Source of the DNA: an uncultured Lachnospiraceae bacterium
Lineage (GTDB): Bacteria > Bacillota > Clostridia > Lachnospirales > Lachnospiraceae
Direction: 5' to 3'
Length of the DNA stretch: 32,116 bases
Assembly (NCBI GenBank): GCA_944377325.1
Contig: CALWEP010000083.1
Coordinates: 1 to 32,116 of the forward strand
The notes beneath the pieces were generated by a model. It saw only the letters and a list, made by a program, of their open reading frames with translations, made no database searches and was not told where the DNA came from. Made by a program: the position numbers and the translations under genes. Below are positions 15,743 through 24,258 of this stretch, in pieces. Numbering within the stretch: position 1 is the first letter of the stretch; each line of letters starts with the position of its first letter.

Positions 15743-17122
15743 TCAGGCGCCGGCCTTTTCCAGAGCCTTCATGTGGCTCATCTCTCCGGAAATAAAGGCT
15801 GTGGTCACAATAAACGCCGCCAAGTCCGCCGCGGGACCGGCGAAAACGATTCCCTCGATTCCCAGGAACAGAGGGAGAATCAGAATCAGGGGGATCAGGA
15901 AGATCACCTGTCTGGTCATGGAAAGAAGCAGCCCCTTTATCGGCTTGCCGATGGCCGCAAAAAAGTTGGAAGAAATCAGCTGCACCCCGTTTACCAGCAC
16001 CATAAACAAGAAAATTCTCATAAAGCGGATGGCAAATTCATAGTACAGCTCGTCTCCGCTTCCGAACAGAGACAGGATCTGTCTGGGGAAAAACTGGAAC
16101 ATGCAGAAGCCGATCACCGAGATCACCAGATCCCACTGAATCGCCAGCCGGTATGTCTGACGCACTCTGGAATACTGGCCCGCTCCGTAGTTGAATCCGA
16201 TAATCGGCTGGCACCCCTGAGAAATTCCGATAATCACAGCCAGCAGAATGGCGTTCGTCTTCATAACGATGCCGCAGGCCGCCAGCGGAATCTCCATTCC
16301 GTATTTGGACTGAGCTCCGTAATAAGTGAGGGAATTGTTCAGCACGATCTGCACCAGGGTGATGGCCACCTGATTTAAGCTGTTGCTCATTCCCAGGGAA
16401 GCGGTGGCCGTGCATTCCTCCAAGCTCATCCGGAAGTGGCTCCGCTCCAGACGGATATTCTGAAATCTCCGGATATAGCTCAGGGCCAGCAGGAAGGAGA
16501 AGAACTGACCGATCACCGTGGCAATGGCGGCTCCGGCCACTCCCATATGGAACACAAAAATGAATATGGGGTCCAGAATGGTGTTGATTACCGCTCCCAC
16601 CAGCATGCAGGTCATGGAATACTTGGGACTTCCGTCCGCCCTGGCCAGGTTGCTCATGGCGTTGGTCACAATCAGCAGGGGCATGCCCACCGCAGTGATC
16701 CTGGTGTAGCTGACGGCATAGGGCATTACCTCAGCCGTCGCTCCGAAGGCTGTGAGCATGGGAATCAAAAACACTTCCACAAGAACCGTATACAGAATTC
16801 CGAAGAAAAACATCATGCAGATGCCGTTCCCCACTACCTTTGCCGCCTTGTCCTTCTTTCCCCCGCCCAGATAGAGGGAAAAGCGGGACGCGCTTCCGAT
16901 TCCGATGAGCAGGGCGATGGCCAGACAGATGGTAGTAAGGGGATAGGCCACATTCGTGGCCGCGTTTCCCAGATACCCCACTCCCTGTCCGATAAAGATC
17001 TGGTCCACAATGTTGTAAAGGGAGCTGACCAGCATGGCGATCACGCTGGGAATGGCAAATCCCCTCAGCAGCTTTGAAATTTTTTCATATCCCAATGGAT
17101 TTTCCCGATTCTGTTCATTCAT
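15743..17122 (-). CDS. MATE-family multidrug/cation efflux transporter
   Basis: Membrane antiporter of the MATE (NorM/DinF-like) family, 459 residues, 12 predicted helices in two homologous halves. Recognisable stretches are IPSVIAMLVSSLYNIVDQIFIGQGVGYLGNAA in the first half, and NAILLAVIIGISQGCQPIIGFNYGAGQYSRV in the second, the usual QPIIGFNYGA signature. The family exports cationic drugs or metabolites using Na+ or H+. It lies 45 bases downstream of a MarR-family gene on the same strand and is probably de-repressed by that regulator's ligand. The protein is full length. Its stop abuts the Crp/Fnr stop with zero spacing. Confidence 0.95.
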   Translation of the reverse strand: MNEQNRENPLGYEKISKLLRGFAIPSVIAMLVSSLYNIVDQIFIGQGVGYLGNAATNVAYPLTTICLAIALLIGIGSASRFSLYLGGGKKDKAAKVVGNGICMMFFFGILYTVLVEVFLIPMLTAFGATAEVMPYAVSYTRITAVGMPLLIVTNAMSNLARADGSPKYSMTCMLVGAVINTILDPIFIFVFHMGVAGAAIATVIGQFFSFLLALSYIRRFQNIRLERSHFRMSLEECTATASLGMSNSLNQVAITLVQIVLNNSLTYYGAQSKYGMEIPLAACGIVMKTNAILLAVIIGISQGCQPIIGFNYGAGQYSRVRQTYRLAIQWDLVISVIGFCMFQFFPRQILSLFGSGDELYYEFAIRFMRIFLFMVLVNGVQLISSNFFAAIGKPIKGLLLSMTRQVIFLIPLILILPLFLGIEGIVFAGPAADLAAFIVTTAFISGEMSHMKALEKAGA

Positions 17123-17167
17123 ACTTCTTATACCCTTCCTTTCCTTTTTCTTGCACCGGCTCCGCCC

Positions 17168-17596
17168 TTACATCCCCATGCGGCATACCATGTTCTTTGC
17201 GGCTTTTTCCAGCAGACGGTCAAACGCCTCCTGCTCTTCTTCCGAAAAGCCTGCCAGCAGCACGTTTCTCGTCTCCCGGCTTGCTTCCTTGACTGCGGAG
17301 TATATTTCCAGAGACCGCTCTGTGGGGTACAGGCGGCAGGTTCTTTTATCCTCCTCAAAAGCCTCTCTTCTGAGAAAGCCTCCCTTCTCCAGCGCCAGGA
17401 CCGCTCTGGTCACGTTGCTGGGATGAACGTAAAAACTCTCCACAAACTGGTCCTGAGTCATCCCCGGCGTCTCGCAGACCCGCACCACGTACATATACTG
17501 GCTGCTGTTCAGCCCCAGAGGGCTGAGCTGCTTGTCCAGAAACATTTTCTTGTACCGGTCTGCCACCGAAAGCCACTTGATTGTGTACATATCCAT
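17168..17596 (-). CDS. MarR-family regulator of the MATE transporter
   Basis: 142 residues. The winged helix lies in LNSSQYMYVVRVCETPGMTQDQFVESFYVHPSNVTRAVLALEKGGFLRR, and the wing in EDKRTCRLYPTERS. The C-terminal dimerisation helices follow. The ATG at 17596 is preferred over one at 17632 because AGGAGG lies 8 bases upstream and the protein then begins at the first MarR helix. The MATE gene follows 45 bases downstream. A palindrome overlapping the promoter upstream makes autorepression likely; the combination is the classic local MarR-pump arrangement. Confidence 0.92.
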   Translation of the reverse strand: MDMYTIKWLSVADRYKKMFLDKQLSPLGLNSSQYMYVVRVCETPGMTQDQFVESFYVHPSNVTRAVLALEKGGFLRREAFEEDKRTCRLYPTERSLEIYSAVKEASRETRNVLLAGFSEEEQEAFDRLLEKAAKNMVCRMGM

Positions 17597-17647
17597 AACA
17601 TCCGCCTCCTGCGGTCTTTTCAGGCCGTTCATTCCTGTTTCCCGTTC

Positions 17648-17686
17648 AGTCTATCACAATTTATTTGCGTGCGCAAGCAAATAAAT
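17648..17686 (-). promoter_or_regulatory. Promoter and MarR operator for the MarR-MATE operon
   Basis: Minus-strand TTGCGC (17676-17671), a 17-base spacer and TAGACT (17653-17648) form the promoter. A perfect 10-base inverted repeat ATTTATTTGC-N8-GCAAATAAAT (17659-17686) covers the -35 and spacer. A second nested repeat TTGCG-N2-CGCAA sits inside it at 17665-17676. This is the expected geometry for repression by a MarR dimer. Confidence 0.75.
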
Positions 17687-17700
17687 GTATTTTTAAAAGA

Positions 17701-17739
17701 ACAGAGCTCCGGCGGAGACGGTTTCCGCCGGAACTCTGT
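17701..17739 (-). terminator. Terminator of the SLC13-type transporter gene
   Basis: A 16-base stem (17739-17724 with 17716-17701, one G-U pair) with a 7-base loop is followed on the minus strand by TCTTTT. It lies 30 bases beyond the transporter stop and separates it from the MarR promoter. Confidence 0.85.
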
Positions 17740-17768
17740 CCGATTTTCAGGCAAATCTTTTTCTTTGA

Positions 17769-19232
17769 TCAGTGGATGAACATATTCGCCAGAGGCAGAC
17801 CTACTGCCAGCACCAGAGCCAGCTCGATAAGCACAAACATCACGTCGAACTTATAGATGTCCTTGGCCCGCAGCCATTCCTTGTTGCCGAACAGCATGGC
17901 GGCAAAGGGAGATGCGGCCGGAGTTGCGATGGCACAGGCCAGCACGAACATGCTCATAATGGCGGCAATGGGTGCGGAATTCACTCCTGCCGTCAGGCAG
18001 TATGTGGCGATAACCGGCTGAAGAATCATTCCGATCACCAGGGAGTTGCAGATATTTGTGAGTACACAGCCCACAATGAGCACCACAACGCTGAAGACGA
18101 AGGGCGTCATATTTTTGAATACCGGCGCCAGCATGGTATTCAGGAAAGCGATTACGCCGGTGCTCTCATTGGTCAGCACGCCTCCCAGGAGAATGGCGGA
18201 GGTCACCAGTAAATAGGTCCCCCACGCAAAGGCATCCATGTTCTCTTTGATGCTGAAGATGGGCTTTCCCTCCGCCCGAAGCACGGAAAGAACCACCATA
18301 AAGAAAATGGCCATTCCCACGGAATTGGCGCTGAGCCAGGCCATGCCGGGAAGAGTGGGGAACATGCTGGGCATAAGCATGCTCAGCAGGAAACAGACAA
18401 TGATCACCGCAACCATTTTCTGTCTCAGAGTCAGAGGCGGCAGCGGATTTTTGTTCAGCTGCTCCAGCGTCAGGTTCTTTAGCTTGCTCACATCCGGCTT
18501 CAGGACGTATTTTGCAAACAAGATGATGGCGGCTGCGCACACAAAGCCGTAGATCAGCGCCACCAGCAGCCACTGGGCGTTGTTGATCACCACGCTGGTT
18601 CCCAGAATGTTCTGGGTAATGGTGGAATAGTTGGAAATCAGCGCCAGGCCGTTGCTCATATAAGGCGGCACCGGGAAGCCGATGGCTGCGCCCACGGCAA
18701 TCAGGATAACCATAATCGTGGGATAGGTCTCCTTCGGCTTCATTCCGATATCCTGGAAAATATCATACAGAATGGGCCAGAACAGGAAAATCGGAGCAAA
18801 GCAGCCCACAAAAGCGGCGATCAGCACAGAGCCGATAAACAGCACCGCCGTAAACGCCCAAGGGCGGCCGATGATGACCTTCCTGGTCAGGAAAAAGCGG
18901 CCGATATATGCGCTCAGCCGGTTGACCTGAAGGCTGTTCATAATAATCATCAGGAAAAACACCTGAACCACCGTGGGATTTCCGAAGGTGGTGTTCAGCA
19001 CGGCTCCCATGGCGCCGTAGTCGGAAGCGCCTACCATGAAGATGCACAGCAGGCTGGACCATACGGGATCCACCGTAGTCCAGAGATAGAGCGTACCGAT
19101 AAAAATTCCCAGTATCTGTTTTCCTACCGGGGTGATCTCCGGCAGATCCATGGGCAGCCAGCGGATCACAAACATAATCGCCAGACCGATCAGGAAATGC
19201 ACATAAACCATTTCTACCTTTTTCTTTGGCAT
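17769..19232 (-). CDS. SLC13/DASS-family anion permease
   Basis: Polytopic transporter of 487 residues with about 11-12 hydrophobic helices. It resembles the divalent anion:Na+ symporter (SLC13) group. Its two halves carry related re-entrant regions: AFVGCFAPIFLFWPILYDIFQ in the first, and VLTNICNSLVIGMILQPV and IATPAASPFAAMLFG in the second. Typical substrates are C4-dicarboxylates, citrate or sulfate; the strict SNT motifs are degenerate here, so the substrate is open. The start has GGGAGGT 7 bases upstream. It is divergent from a Crp/Fnr regulator across a 151-base region with two inverted repeats, and it has its own terminator, so it is a single-gene unit likely under that regulator's control. 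Confidence 0.85.
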   Translation of the reverse strand: MPKKKVEMVYVHFLIGLAIMFVIRWLPMDLPEITPVGKQILGIFIGTLYLWTTVDPVWSSLLCIFMVGASDYGAMGAVLNTTFGNPTVVQVFFLMIIMNSLQVNRLSAYIGRFFLTRKVIIGRPWAFTAVLFIGSVLIAAFVGCFAPIFLFWPILYDIFQDIGMKPKETYPTIMVILIAVGAAIGFPVPPYMSNGLALISNYSTITQNILGTSVVINNAQWLLVALIYGFVCAAAIILFAKYVLKPDVSKLKNLTLEQLNKNPLPPLTLRQKMVAVIIVCFLLSMLMPSMFPTLPGMAWLSANSVGMAIFFMVVLSVLRAEGKPIFSIKENMDAFAWGTYLLVTSAILLGGVLTNESTGVIAFLNTMLAPVFKNMTPFVFSVVVLIVGCVLTNICNSLVIGMILQPVIATYCLTAGVNSAPIAAIMSMFVLACAIATPAASPFAAMLFGNKEWLRAKDIYKFDVMFVLIELALVLAVGLPLANMFIH

Positions 19233-19249
19233 AAGAAAAACCTCCCAAG

Positions 19250-19316
19250 AACAAATTTGTTATTATATTAACATTCTTCTTTTCTCAGGACCAATAGCGC
19301 CGGTTAAGAATATTGG
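19250..19316 (-). promoter_or_regulatory. Divergent control region: -10 box and two inverted repeats
   Basis: For the transporter (minus) a TATAAT lies at 19267-19262 without a good -35. A perfect 12-base palindrome AACAAATTTGTT (19250-19261) covers the predicted transcript start, and CCAATA-N14-TATTGG (19291-19316) is centred about 48 bases upstream of it. The missing -35 suggests activation. Binding by the adjacent Crp/Fnr protein is inferred only. Confidence 0.5.
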
Positions 19317-19383
19317 AATATGTGGAAAAAAAAACGGTTCTATGCTATAGTATCCCTAGCTTCAAATATCGATTACGGGAGAA

Positions 19384-20112
19384 ATGCGGCATATGGACGA
19401 AAAAGCGATCCGGGAGCTGTTCCTCGCCTACGGAACACGCCAGGAAAAGAAAAAGCATCAGTTTATCTATGACCCCACTGTTTCAAGATCCTGCAGTGAG
19501 GCTTATTACCTGGAAAGGGGAGTTGCAGCCCTCACCTCCATCAATGAAAACGGTGAAGAAACCGTATTTCTGTATTTCAACGAGCGCCGCATCATCGGCT
19601 TCGCGGAAATCCTGGCCAATAAATACCGGTTCCCCCACAGAATCAATCAGTTTCTTCCCATATCGCCCTTCTGGCTGACTGCCAAGACCGGCTGTATTTA
19701 CTATACAATGAAGGAGCCGGTTTTTTCCCGGCTCCTGGACGAAAATGTCATATTTACCAACGCGGTTCTGGAAGCCACGTCTCTTAATTATCTGGAGATC
19801 ATCAATAAGGTGCAGCATACCCAGGATGTGGATAAGGAGACCCTGTTCTGCGAATGGCTGCTCAGCTGCCGGATCCGCCGGGGCTCTCTCATCATTGTTC
19901 CCAAGGTATTCACCTTCACAGAGGTAGCCAAATACCTGGGAATGCATCCGGTTACCGTCAGCCGGATCGCAGGAAACCTGAAAAATCAGGGGCTGATCCG
20001 GCGGACGGAGGACGGTCTGGTGATCATGGACGAGCTCCGCCTTATGGAGATCGTCAGCCAGGGACGGAACCGACAGGATCAGCAGAATGTTCACCCAGTC
20101 TCTCATCGGTAA
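19384..20112 (+). CDS. Crp/Fnr-family transcriptional regulator
   Basis: 242 residues. The cNMP-binding-like beta-roll is in the N-terminal 130 residues (YYLERGVAALTSINENGEETVFLYFNE, IIGFAEILA) and the Crp-type HTH at the C-terminus (FTFTEVAKYLGMHPVTVSRIAGNLKNQGLIRR). The beta-roll is diverged, without the phosphate-binding cassette of cAMP-binding Crp, so the ligand is unknown. Two ATGs compete, at 19384 and 19393; the GGGAG at 19377 is rather close to the first and rather far from the second, so the start is uncertain by 3 residues. It is divergent from the SLC13-type transporter. Its last 59 bases overlap, in antisense, the 3' end of the HD-GYP gene. Confidence 0.88.
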   Translation: MRHMDEKAIRELFLAYGTRQEKKKHQFIYDPTVSRSCSEAYYLERGVAALTSINENGEETVFLYFNERRIIGFAEILANKYRFPHRINQFLPISPFWLTAKTGCIYYTMKEPVFSRLLDENVIFTNAVLEATSLNYLEIINKVQHTQDVDKETLFCEWLLSCRIRRGSLIIVPKVFTFTEVAKYLGMHPVTVSRIAGNLKNQGLIRRTEDGLVIMDELRLMEIVSQGRNRQDQQNVHPVSHR

Positions 20113-22624
20113 TGGGACGGGTCTTTCCGGTGCGGATCATCTCACAGAATATGGGAACCAGCTCCGGATCGAATTGGGTTCCGGCTCCTCTCTCCAGCTC
20201 TTCTATGGCCTCGTTCACAGGCATGCTGAACTTGTAGCACCTCTTCGACACCATGGCGTCAAAGGAATCTACGATGCACAGGATTCTTGCCGCCAGGGGA
20301 ATGTCCCTTCCTGCCACTCTTCTGGGATAGCCTTTTCCGTCATACCGCTCGTGATGTCCGATGACCGCAGGGATTACGTAATCCATCAGCGGCAGGTGAC
20401 GGATGATCTCTACGGAGGATGCCACGTGATTTTTCATCACGTCGTATTCCTCCTCCGTCAGTCTTCCCTTCTTGTTGAGAATCCGCTCCGGAATGCCGAT
20501 CTTTCCGATATCGTGAAGCAGACCGGCCTCTTTTACAATCTCCTGGAATTCCTTGCTGGCCCCCGTTGCCTTCGCCAGCTCCTCCGCATAGTAGCCTACG
20601 TTCTTGGAGTGCTGGAAGGTATAATGGTCCTTGGCGTCAATGGCCGCCGTGAGGGCATAGATGGTAGGAGCATACTCCTCGTAGCGGCTCCAGTGCTGAT
20701 CCTTTACGGTGCTTCCTGATTTTTCGCTGATAAACTGATCGGAATACACCATAATTCCGTTCTTGCCCGTTTTCTTTACATGGTATACGGCCAGGTCCGC
20801 ATTGGTGATCATTTCTCTCACCGTAGTGGCCGCATAGGGAATGGCGCAGATGCCGCAGCTCACCGTCAGAGACTTGAAATAGGTGTCCTCCTCCTTCCGC
20901 TGCCGGTTGATGTCATTGATCTGAAGGCTGATATTCTCCGCCAGCCCTCTGGCCGAAAAGATATCGTACTCCGGCAGAAGCACGGCAAATTCCTTGCCGC
21001 TGTAGCGGGAGGCATATCCGCTCTCTCCCACGGTTCCGCTGATGATATGGGCGATATGCCGGAGGGCCTCGTCTCCCTCCTGCTCCCCGTAAAGCTGATT
21101 GTACAGCTTGAAGTCGTCCACGTTGAAAATAATCATGGCCATGGATGTGTTCCGGCAGCTCTCAAAGCATTCGTCCATTCTCTTTAGGAAATGCTCCCGG
21201 TTCAGCAGACCGGTCAGCCTGTCCGTACAGGCCTCCAGATAGGTTCTCTCATACATGCGAGAATTTTTCACCGCAATGGAGCTGACGGACTGAATGGACC
21301 GAAGCAGGCTCATATCGTCTCCGTTGAACCGCTCCTTCCGTCCCTTTCTGCCCTCCTTGGCTCCTAAAAACACTACCCCCACCAGATCTTCGCTGTCCTT
21401 CAGAGGCAGGAAGCACTCCACTCCCATTCGGTTGAGCTGCTCCTTTTCATCCTCCCACAGGGATTTGTAGCCCACCGTCCGTTTAAAATCCTTTAAAAGC
21501 AGGCACTCTCCCTCTTTTTTCATAATCCCTACCAGAGGATGGTCGGCGGTCATGAAGAAGCGGCGGTCATCCAGCGGACTGCTGCTGTAGACCATGGGAT
21601 ACCGTCCCTCTTCGTCCTCCACGCACATATACGCTTTTTTCACATTCAGCGTCCTGTCCAGAACGGACACCATGGCCTGAAAGATCTCATTCATGCGAAG
21701 GCTGGACGATACGGCGGTGGTATATTCGCTGAGCCTTTCCGTCCGGCTTGCCTCTTCCCCGATGAACAGCCGTTCAAACAGCATTTTCATGGCCAGGTAA
21801 ATGATCCAGGTGGCAGTCATGGTCACCACAACCACCACCATGACGCTCACGGATTCCATGGCCGGAATGTGGCTCTGAATCATCTCATTCATGGACTGGG
21901 TCAGATTGTAAAATGCCATGACGCTCACGCCGATGGCCAGCACGTAGCAGCTTCCTTTGGAGCCGATGCTGGTCAGAGTGAACAGACGGACGCTGTACAG
22001 GCTGTAGAGCATGATCACGGCGTTGAACACTCCCGCCAGGATATCCACCGGAAAGTTGTTGAACACGCTGATCCCCACATTTCCCAGGAGCAGAATCACA
22101 ATTCCCAGAAGCAGGCCTCTCAGCTTCCCGGCCCGCTCCGGATCTCTCTTTCCTGCCCGGTGAACCAGCAGAAGCATATGGATCACCGCGCCCACGCAGA
22201 TTCCGTACATAATGCAGACCTGCCAGCCCATGTGGTAGACAAAAGCAACCCTTCCGTTGCTGCTCACCAGCTCCGGGGCCTTCAGAAACCACTCCGTAAA
22301 GCAGTTGATCAGGGTTCCTCCCACCAGCAGAATTCCCCAGAGGCGGTAGGCAGGCTTCTCCGGCATACAGCAGAATTCTCTGATAAAGCAGAAGTAGGAA
22401 TAGGGCAGCAGCCAGATCCCGGCCAGGGATACGTGAAACCAGAACTGGTAGGACGGCAGGACCTGCAGTCTCATAAGAAGAGAGCCTCCGGTCCACAGAA
22501 TCATGGTCAGCAGCACCATAATAAAATTCCAAATCAGCCTCGTCTTTTTTGCCGGCAGGAAAACTGCCAGAAAAAACACATAACAGTACAGGGCCGACAA
22601 TGATATAAATACATAACTGCTCAT
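20054..22624 (-). CDS. Multi-TM GAF-GGDEF-HD-GYP cyclic-di-GMP signalling protein
   Basis: Membrane signalling protein, 856 residues. Residues 1-285 form about seven or eight helices resembling a 7TM sensor input domain. About 305-455 looks like a GAF domain. A GGDEF domain covers about 464-630, with its signature changed to S-G-K-E-F (542-546), so diguanylate cyclase activity is probably lost. The HD-GYP domain (about 655-835) keeps H672, HD 704-705 followed by IGK, the later H in KNH, HH 757-758 and GYP 765-767, so phosphodiesterase activity on cyclic di-GMP is expected. The start ATG overlaps the GH3 stop (ATGA, 22621-22624), so it is translated as the last gene of the DegV-methyltransferase-GH3 operon. 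It likely senses a membrane-soluble or envelope signal and lowers cyclic di-GMP. Confidence 0.93.
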   Translation of the reverse strand: MSSYVFISLSALYCYVFFLAVFLPAKKTRLIWNFIMVLLTMILWTGGSLLMRLQVLPSYQFWFHVSLAGIWLLPYSYFCFIREFCCMPEKPAYRLWGILLVGGTLINCFTEWFLKAPELVSSNGRVAFVYHMGWQVCIMYGICVGAVIHMLLLVHRAGKRDPERAGKLRGLLLGIVILLLGNVGISVFNNFPVDILAGVFNAVIMLYSLYSVRLFTLTSIGSKGSCYVLAIGVSVMAFYNLTQSMNEMIQSHIPAMESVSVMVVVVVTMTATWIIYLAMKMLFERLFIGEEASRTERLSEYTTAVSSSLRMNEIFQAMVSVLDRTLNVKKAYMCVEDEEGRYPMVYSSSPLDDRRFFMTADHPLVGIMKKEGECLLLKDFKRTVGYKSLWEDEKEQLNRMGVECFLPLKDSEDLVGVVFLGAKEGRKGRKERFNGDDMSLLRSIQSVSSIAVKNSRMYERTYLEACTDRLTGLLNREHFLKRMDECFESCRNTSMAMIIFNVDDFKLYNQLYGEQEGDEALRHIAHIISGTVGESGYASRYSGKEFAVLLPEYDIFSARGLAENISLQINDINRQRKEEDTYFKSLTVSCGICAIPYAATTVREMITNADLAVYHVKKTGKNGIMVYSDQFISEKSGSTVKDQHWSRYEEYAPTIYALTAAIDAKDHYTFQHSKNVGYYAEELAKATGASKEFQEIVKEAGLLHDIGKIGIPERILNKKGRLTEEEYDVMKNHVASSVEIIRHLPLMDYVIPAVIGHHERYDGKGYPRRVAGRDIPLAARILCIVDSFDAMVSKRCYKFSMPVNEAIEELERGAGTQFDPELVPIFCEMIRTGKTRPITDERLGEHSADPVGSVPG

Positions 22625-23475
22625 CTCTGATGTCTCCTTTGTCCCCAGAGCTCCTCCTGCATCTTCACCATCTCCTTCACATCGTGAATGTCCGGATTAA
22701 TGCGGCGGAGCTGTTTTCCCCTGTACTTCCGATAGTTTTCAAAGGCACCGCACTTCAGTATGGTTACCTCAAGAGGATCCATCCCCAGGATCCGTTTCAG
22801 ATCATGATAATCCTGATCTACATATTTAAAGTAAATTGTCAGATGCTCCTTCAGAATCTTCCGGCTCACTGCGGAGTGCACCGCCGCCTCCGGGGTGAGC
22901 TCCACATACAGGTGAAGGTAGGGCCTGCCCTTATCCGGGGTAAATTCCTTGAGCGCCGTCCAGTCCCGGATCCCCAGTCCGGAAAGATGGATCACATTCT
23001 CAATGGAGTTTTTCGATATTCTGGTAAAACCGGCGATGTCGATAATATCCGGCACCCGGTCTATGTATTCAAAGCGGGGAATTCTGGTCTCGTCCTCCCG
23101 GCTGATCAGTCCCAGACAGCGGTACATATCTCCCACCCGGTATCTGGCAAAGGCTCCGCCTTTCAGCACCGTAATAACGATCTCATACACCTCGCCCGGC
23201 TGTACCTCATCCATACATACGGTGCGGGGAACATAGGAGGGATCATCCATATTCCGGCGCATTTCCTCTTCCGGCATAAACTCGTAAAAACAGGTATCGG
23301 GGAAGAAGTACAGGCCGTTTCTGCTCCAGGTTTCTATGCCGATGCAGCTGGGCTCCGTGCCGGAAAATACCTCAATGGGCCGAACGCCCCACATTTCCTC
23401 CAGATCGTCCTTGTAGCACCGGTTGTCCGTTCCCGCGCACACAAAGCCCTTCAGAGTAAACAGGTCCTTGGGCAT
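22621..23475 (-). CDS. GH3-family acyl-adenylating enzyme, C-terminal fragment
   Basis: 284 residues, matching the second half of GH3-type (ANL superfamily) enzymes, which adenylate a carboxylic acid and join it to an amino acid or similar acceptor. Visible are VFSGTEPSCIGI, the equivalent of the acyl-binding/adenylate loop, and YRVGDMYRCLG, the conserved Tyr-Arg-x-Gly-Asp nucleotide motif. A C-terminal cap domain follows. It is in exactly the same frame as the N-terminal fragment, from which it is separated by one TAA and 14 in-frame sense codons. An ATG at 23475 has AAGGAG 12 bases upstream, so re-initiation might yield a separate subunit. Otherwise it is the tail of a pseudogene. Its stop overlaps the HD-GYP start by 4 bases. 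Confidence 0.8.
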   Translation of the reverse strand: MPKDLFTLKGFVCAGTDNRCYKDDLEEMWGVRPIEVFSGTEPSCIGIETWSRNGLYFFPDTCFYEFMPEEEMRRNMDDPSYVPRTVCMDEVQPGEVYEIVITVLKGGAFARYRVGDMYRCLGLISREDETRIPRFEYIDRVPDIIDIAGFTRISKNSIENVIHLSGLGIRDWTALKEFTPDKGRPYLHLYVELTPEAAVHSAVSRKILKEHLTIYFKYVDQDYHDLKRILGMDPLEVTILKCGAFENYRKYRGKQLRRINPDIHDVKEMVKMQEELWGQRRHQR

Positions 23476-23517
23476 CAGCTGGCGGTTCTCCTTTTCACAG
23501 AGTTTTTTTTTCTTTAG

Positions 23518-24258
23518 TTAACGGACCGCCATGGACGGCGACATGGACAGCATTTTTTTCAGCTTGGAACCGCCCTTTCCGCCCTCCGACATGTCCGCCA
23601 CGCTCTGGCTCACGTAATAAGCCACGCTTCCCAGGCCGAAAAAGAAGTCGATCCCCTTTTTCATTCCCATCTTAAAGCCCCGCTTATTCCGCTCGGAAAA
23701 GGTCATGTTCACTGCCTCGGACACGGGGGGAAGAAATTCCACGTCGATTTCGTCCCTCAGCCCCAGCGGAATCAGGCCGGTGGTATAGGGCAGCGGCGCC
23801 AGCGCATAAAGGAAGGTATCTCCCGGCTCAATGTCGAACTCGCCCTTCCTGCTGCTGGTGGAAAGAATCATGCAGGCCAGCACATTTGTCTTGTAGGTCT
23901 GCAGCATTCCTTTCGTATAGGGCGCCGTTTTAATGGGATGCTTTCCTCCCTCCCATGTGGTCTGAATCCAGATAATGGGTTTCTCCGGAAGCATCTCTTC
24001 CCTTTTCATCAGAAGCACGTCCGCATAATCGTCATAGGTAGTCAGCGGAACCATGCGGCGGAACTCCTCCACCGTTTCCGGCTTTTTCCCCTTTGTTATT
24101 TTCCGGCCCAGAGGCGACGCGCACCACAGGTCTATCTGCTCCCGCAGAAGCCTGTTCTGGATTTCCATATACTGTTCTATGGACAGATCCAGAAATCCGC
24201 AGTACTCCTGCCAGATCTGTTTGTATTCCTTATTTTTCAGCTTTTCCTCGAATGTCAT
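23518..24258 (-). CDS. GH3-family acyl-adenylating enzyme, N-terminal fragment ended by in-frame TAA
   Basis: 246 residues, matching the first half of bacterial GH3-family proteins. It holds the region of the first nucleotide motif, here IWIQTTWEGGKHPIK in place of a Ser/Thr-Gly-rich loop, and YALAPLPYTTGLIP. Translation stops at TAA (23520-23518) after MSPSMAVR, yet the same reading frame continues without interruption into the C-terminal fragment; the two together give about 545 residues, the expected full length. A single base change would restore one gene. Its ATG overlaps the stop of the methyltransferase-like gene (ATGA, 24255-24258). In plants GH3 enzymes conjugate hormones; the bacterial substrates are mostly unknown. 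Confidence 0.8.
   Translation of the reverse strand: MTFEEKLKNKEYKQIWQEYCGFLDLSIEQYMEIQNRLLREQIDLWCASPLGRKITKGKKPETVEEFRRMVPLTTYDDYADVLLMKREEMLPEKPIIWIQTTWEGGKHPIKTAPYTKGMLQTYKTNVLACMILSTSSRKGEFDIEPGDTFLYALAPLPYTTGLIPLGLRDEIDVEFLPPVSEAVNMTFSERNKRGFKMGMKKGIDFFFGLGSVAYYVSQSVADMSEGGKGGSKLKKMLSMSPSMAVR

Noticed and set aside
23503..23511. Programmed slippage on the A9 run to rejoin the GH3 halves
   Set aside because: The stop lies before the run and both halves are already in the same frame, so slippage there could not bypass the TAA.
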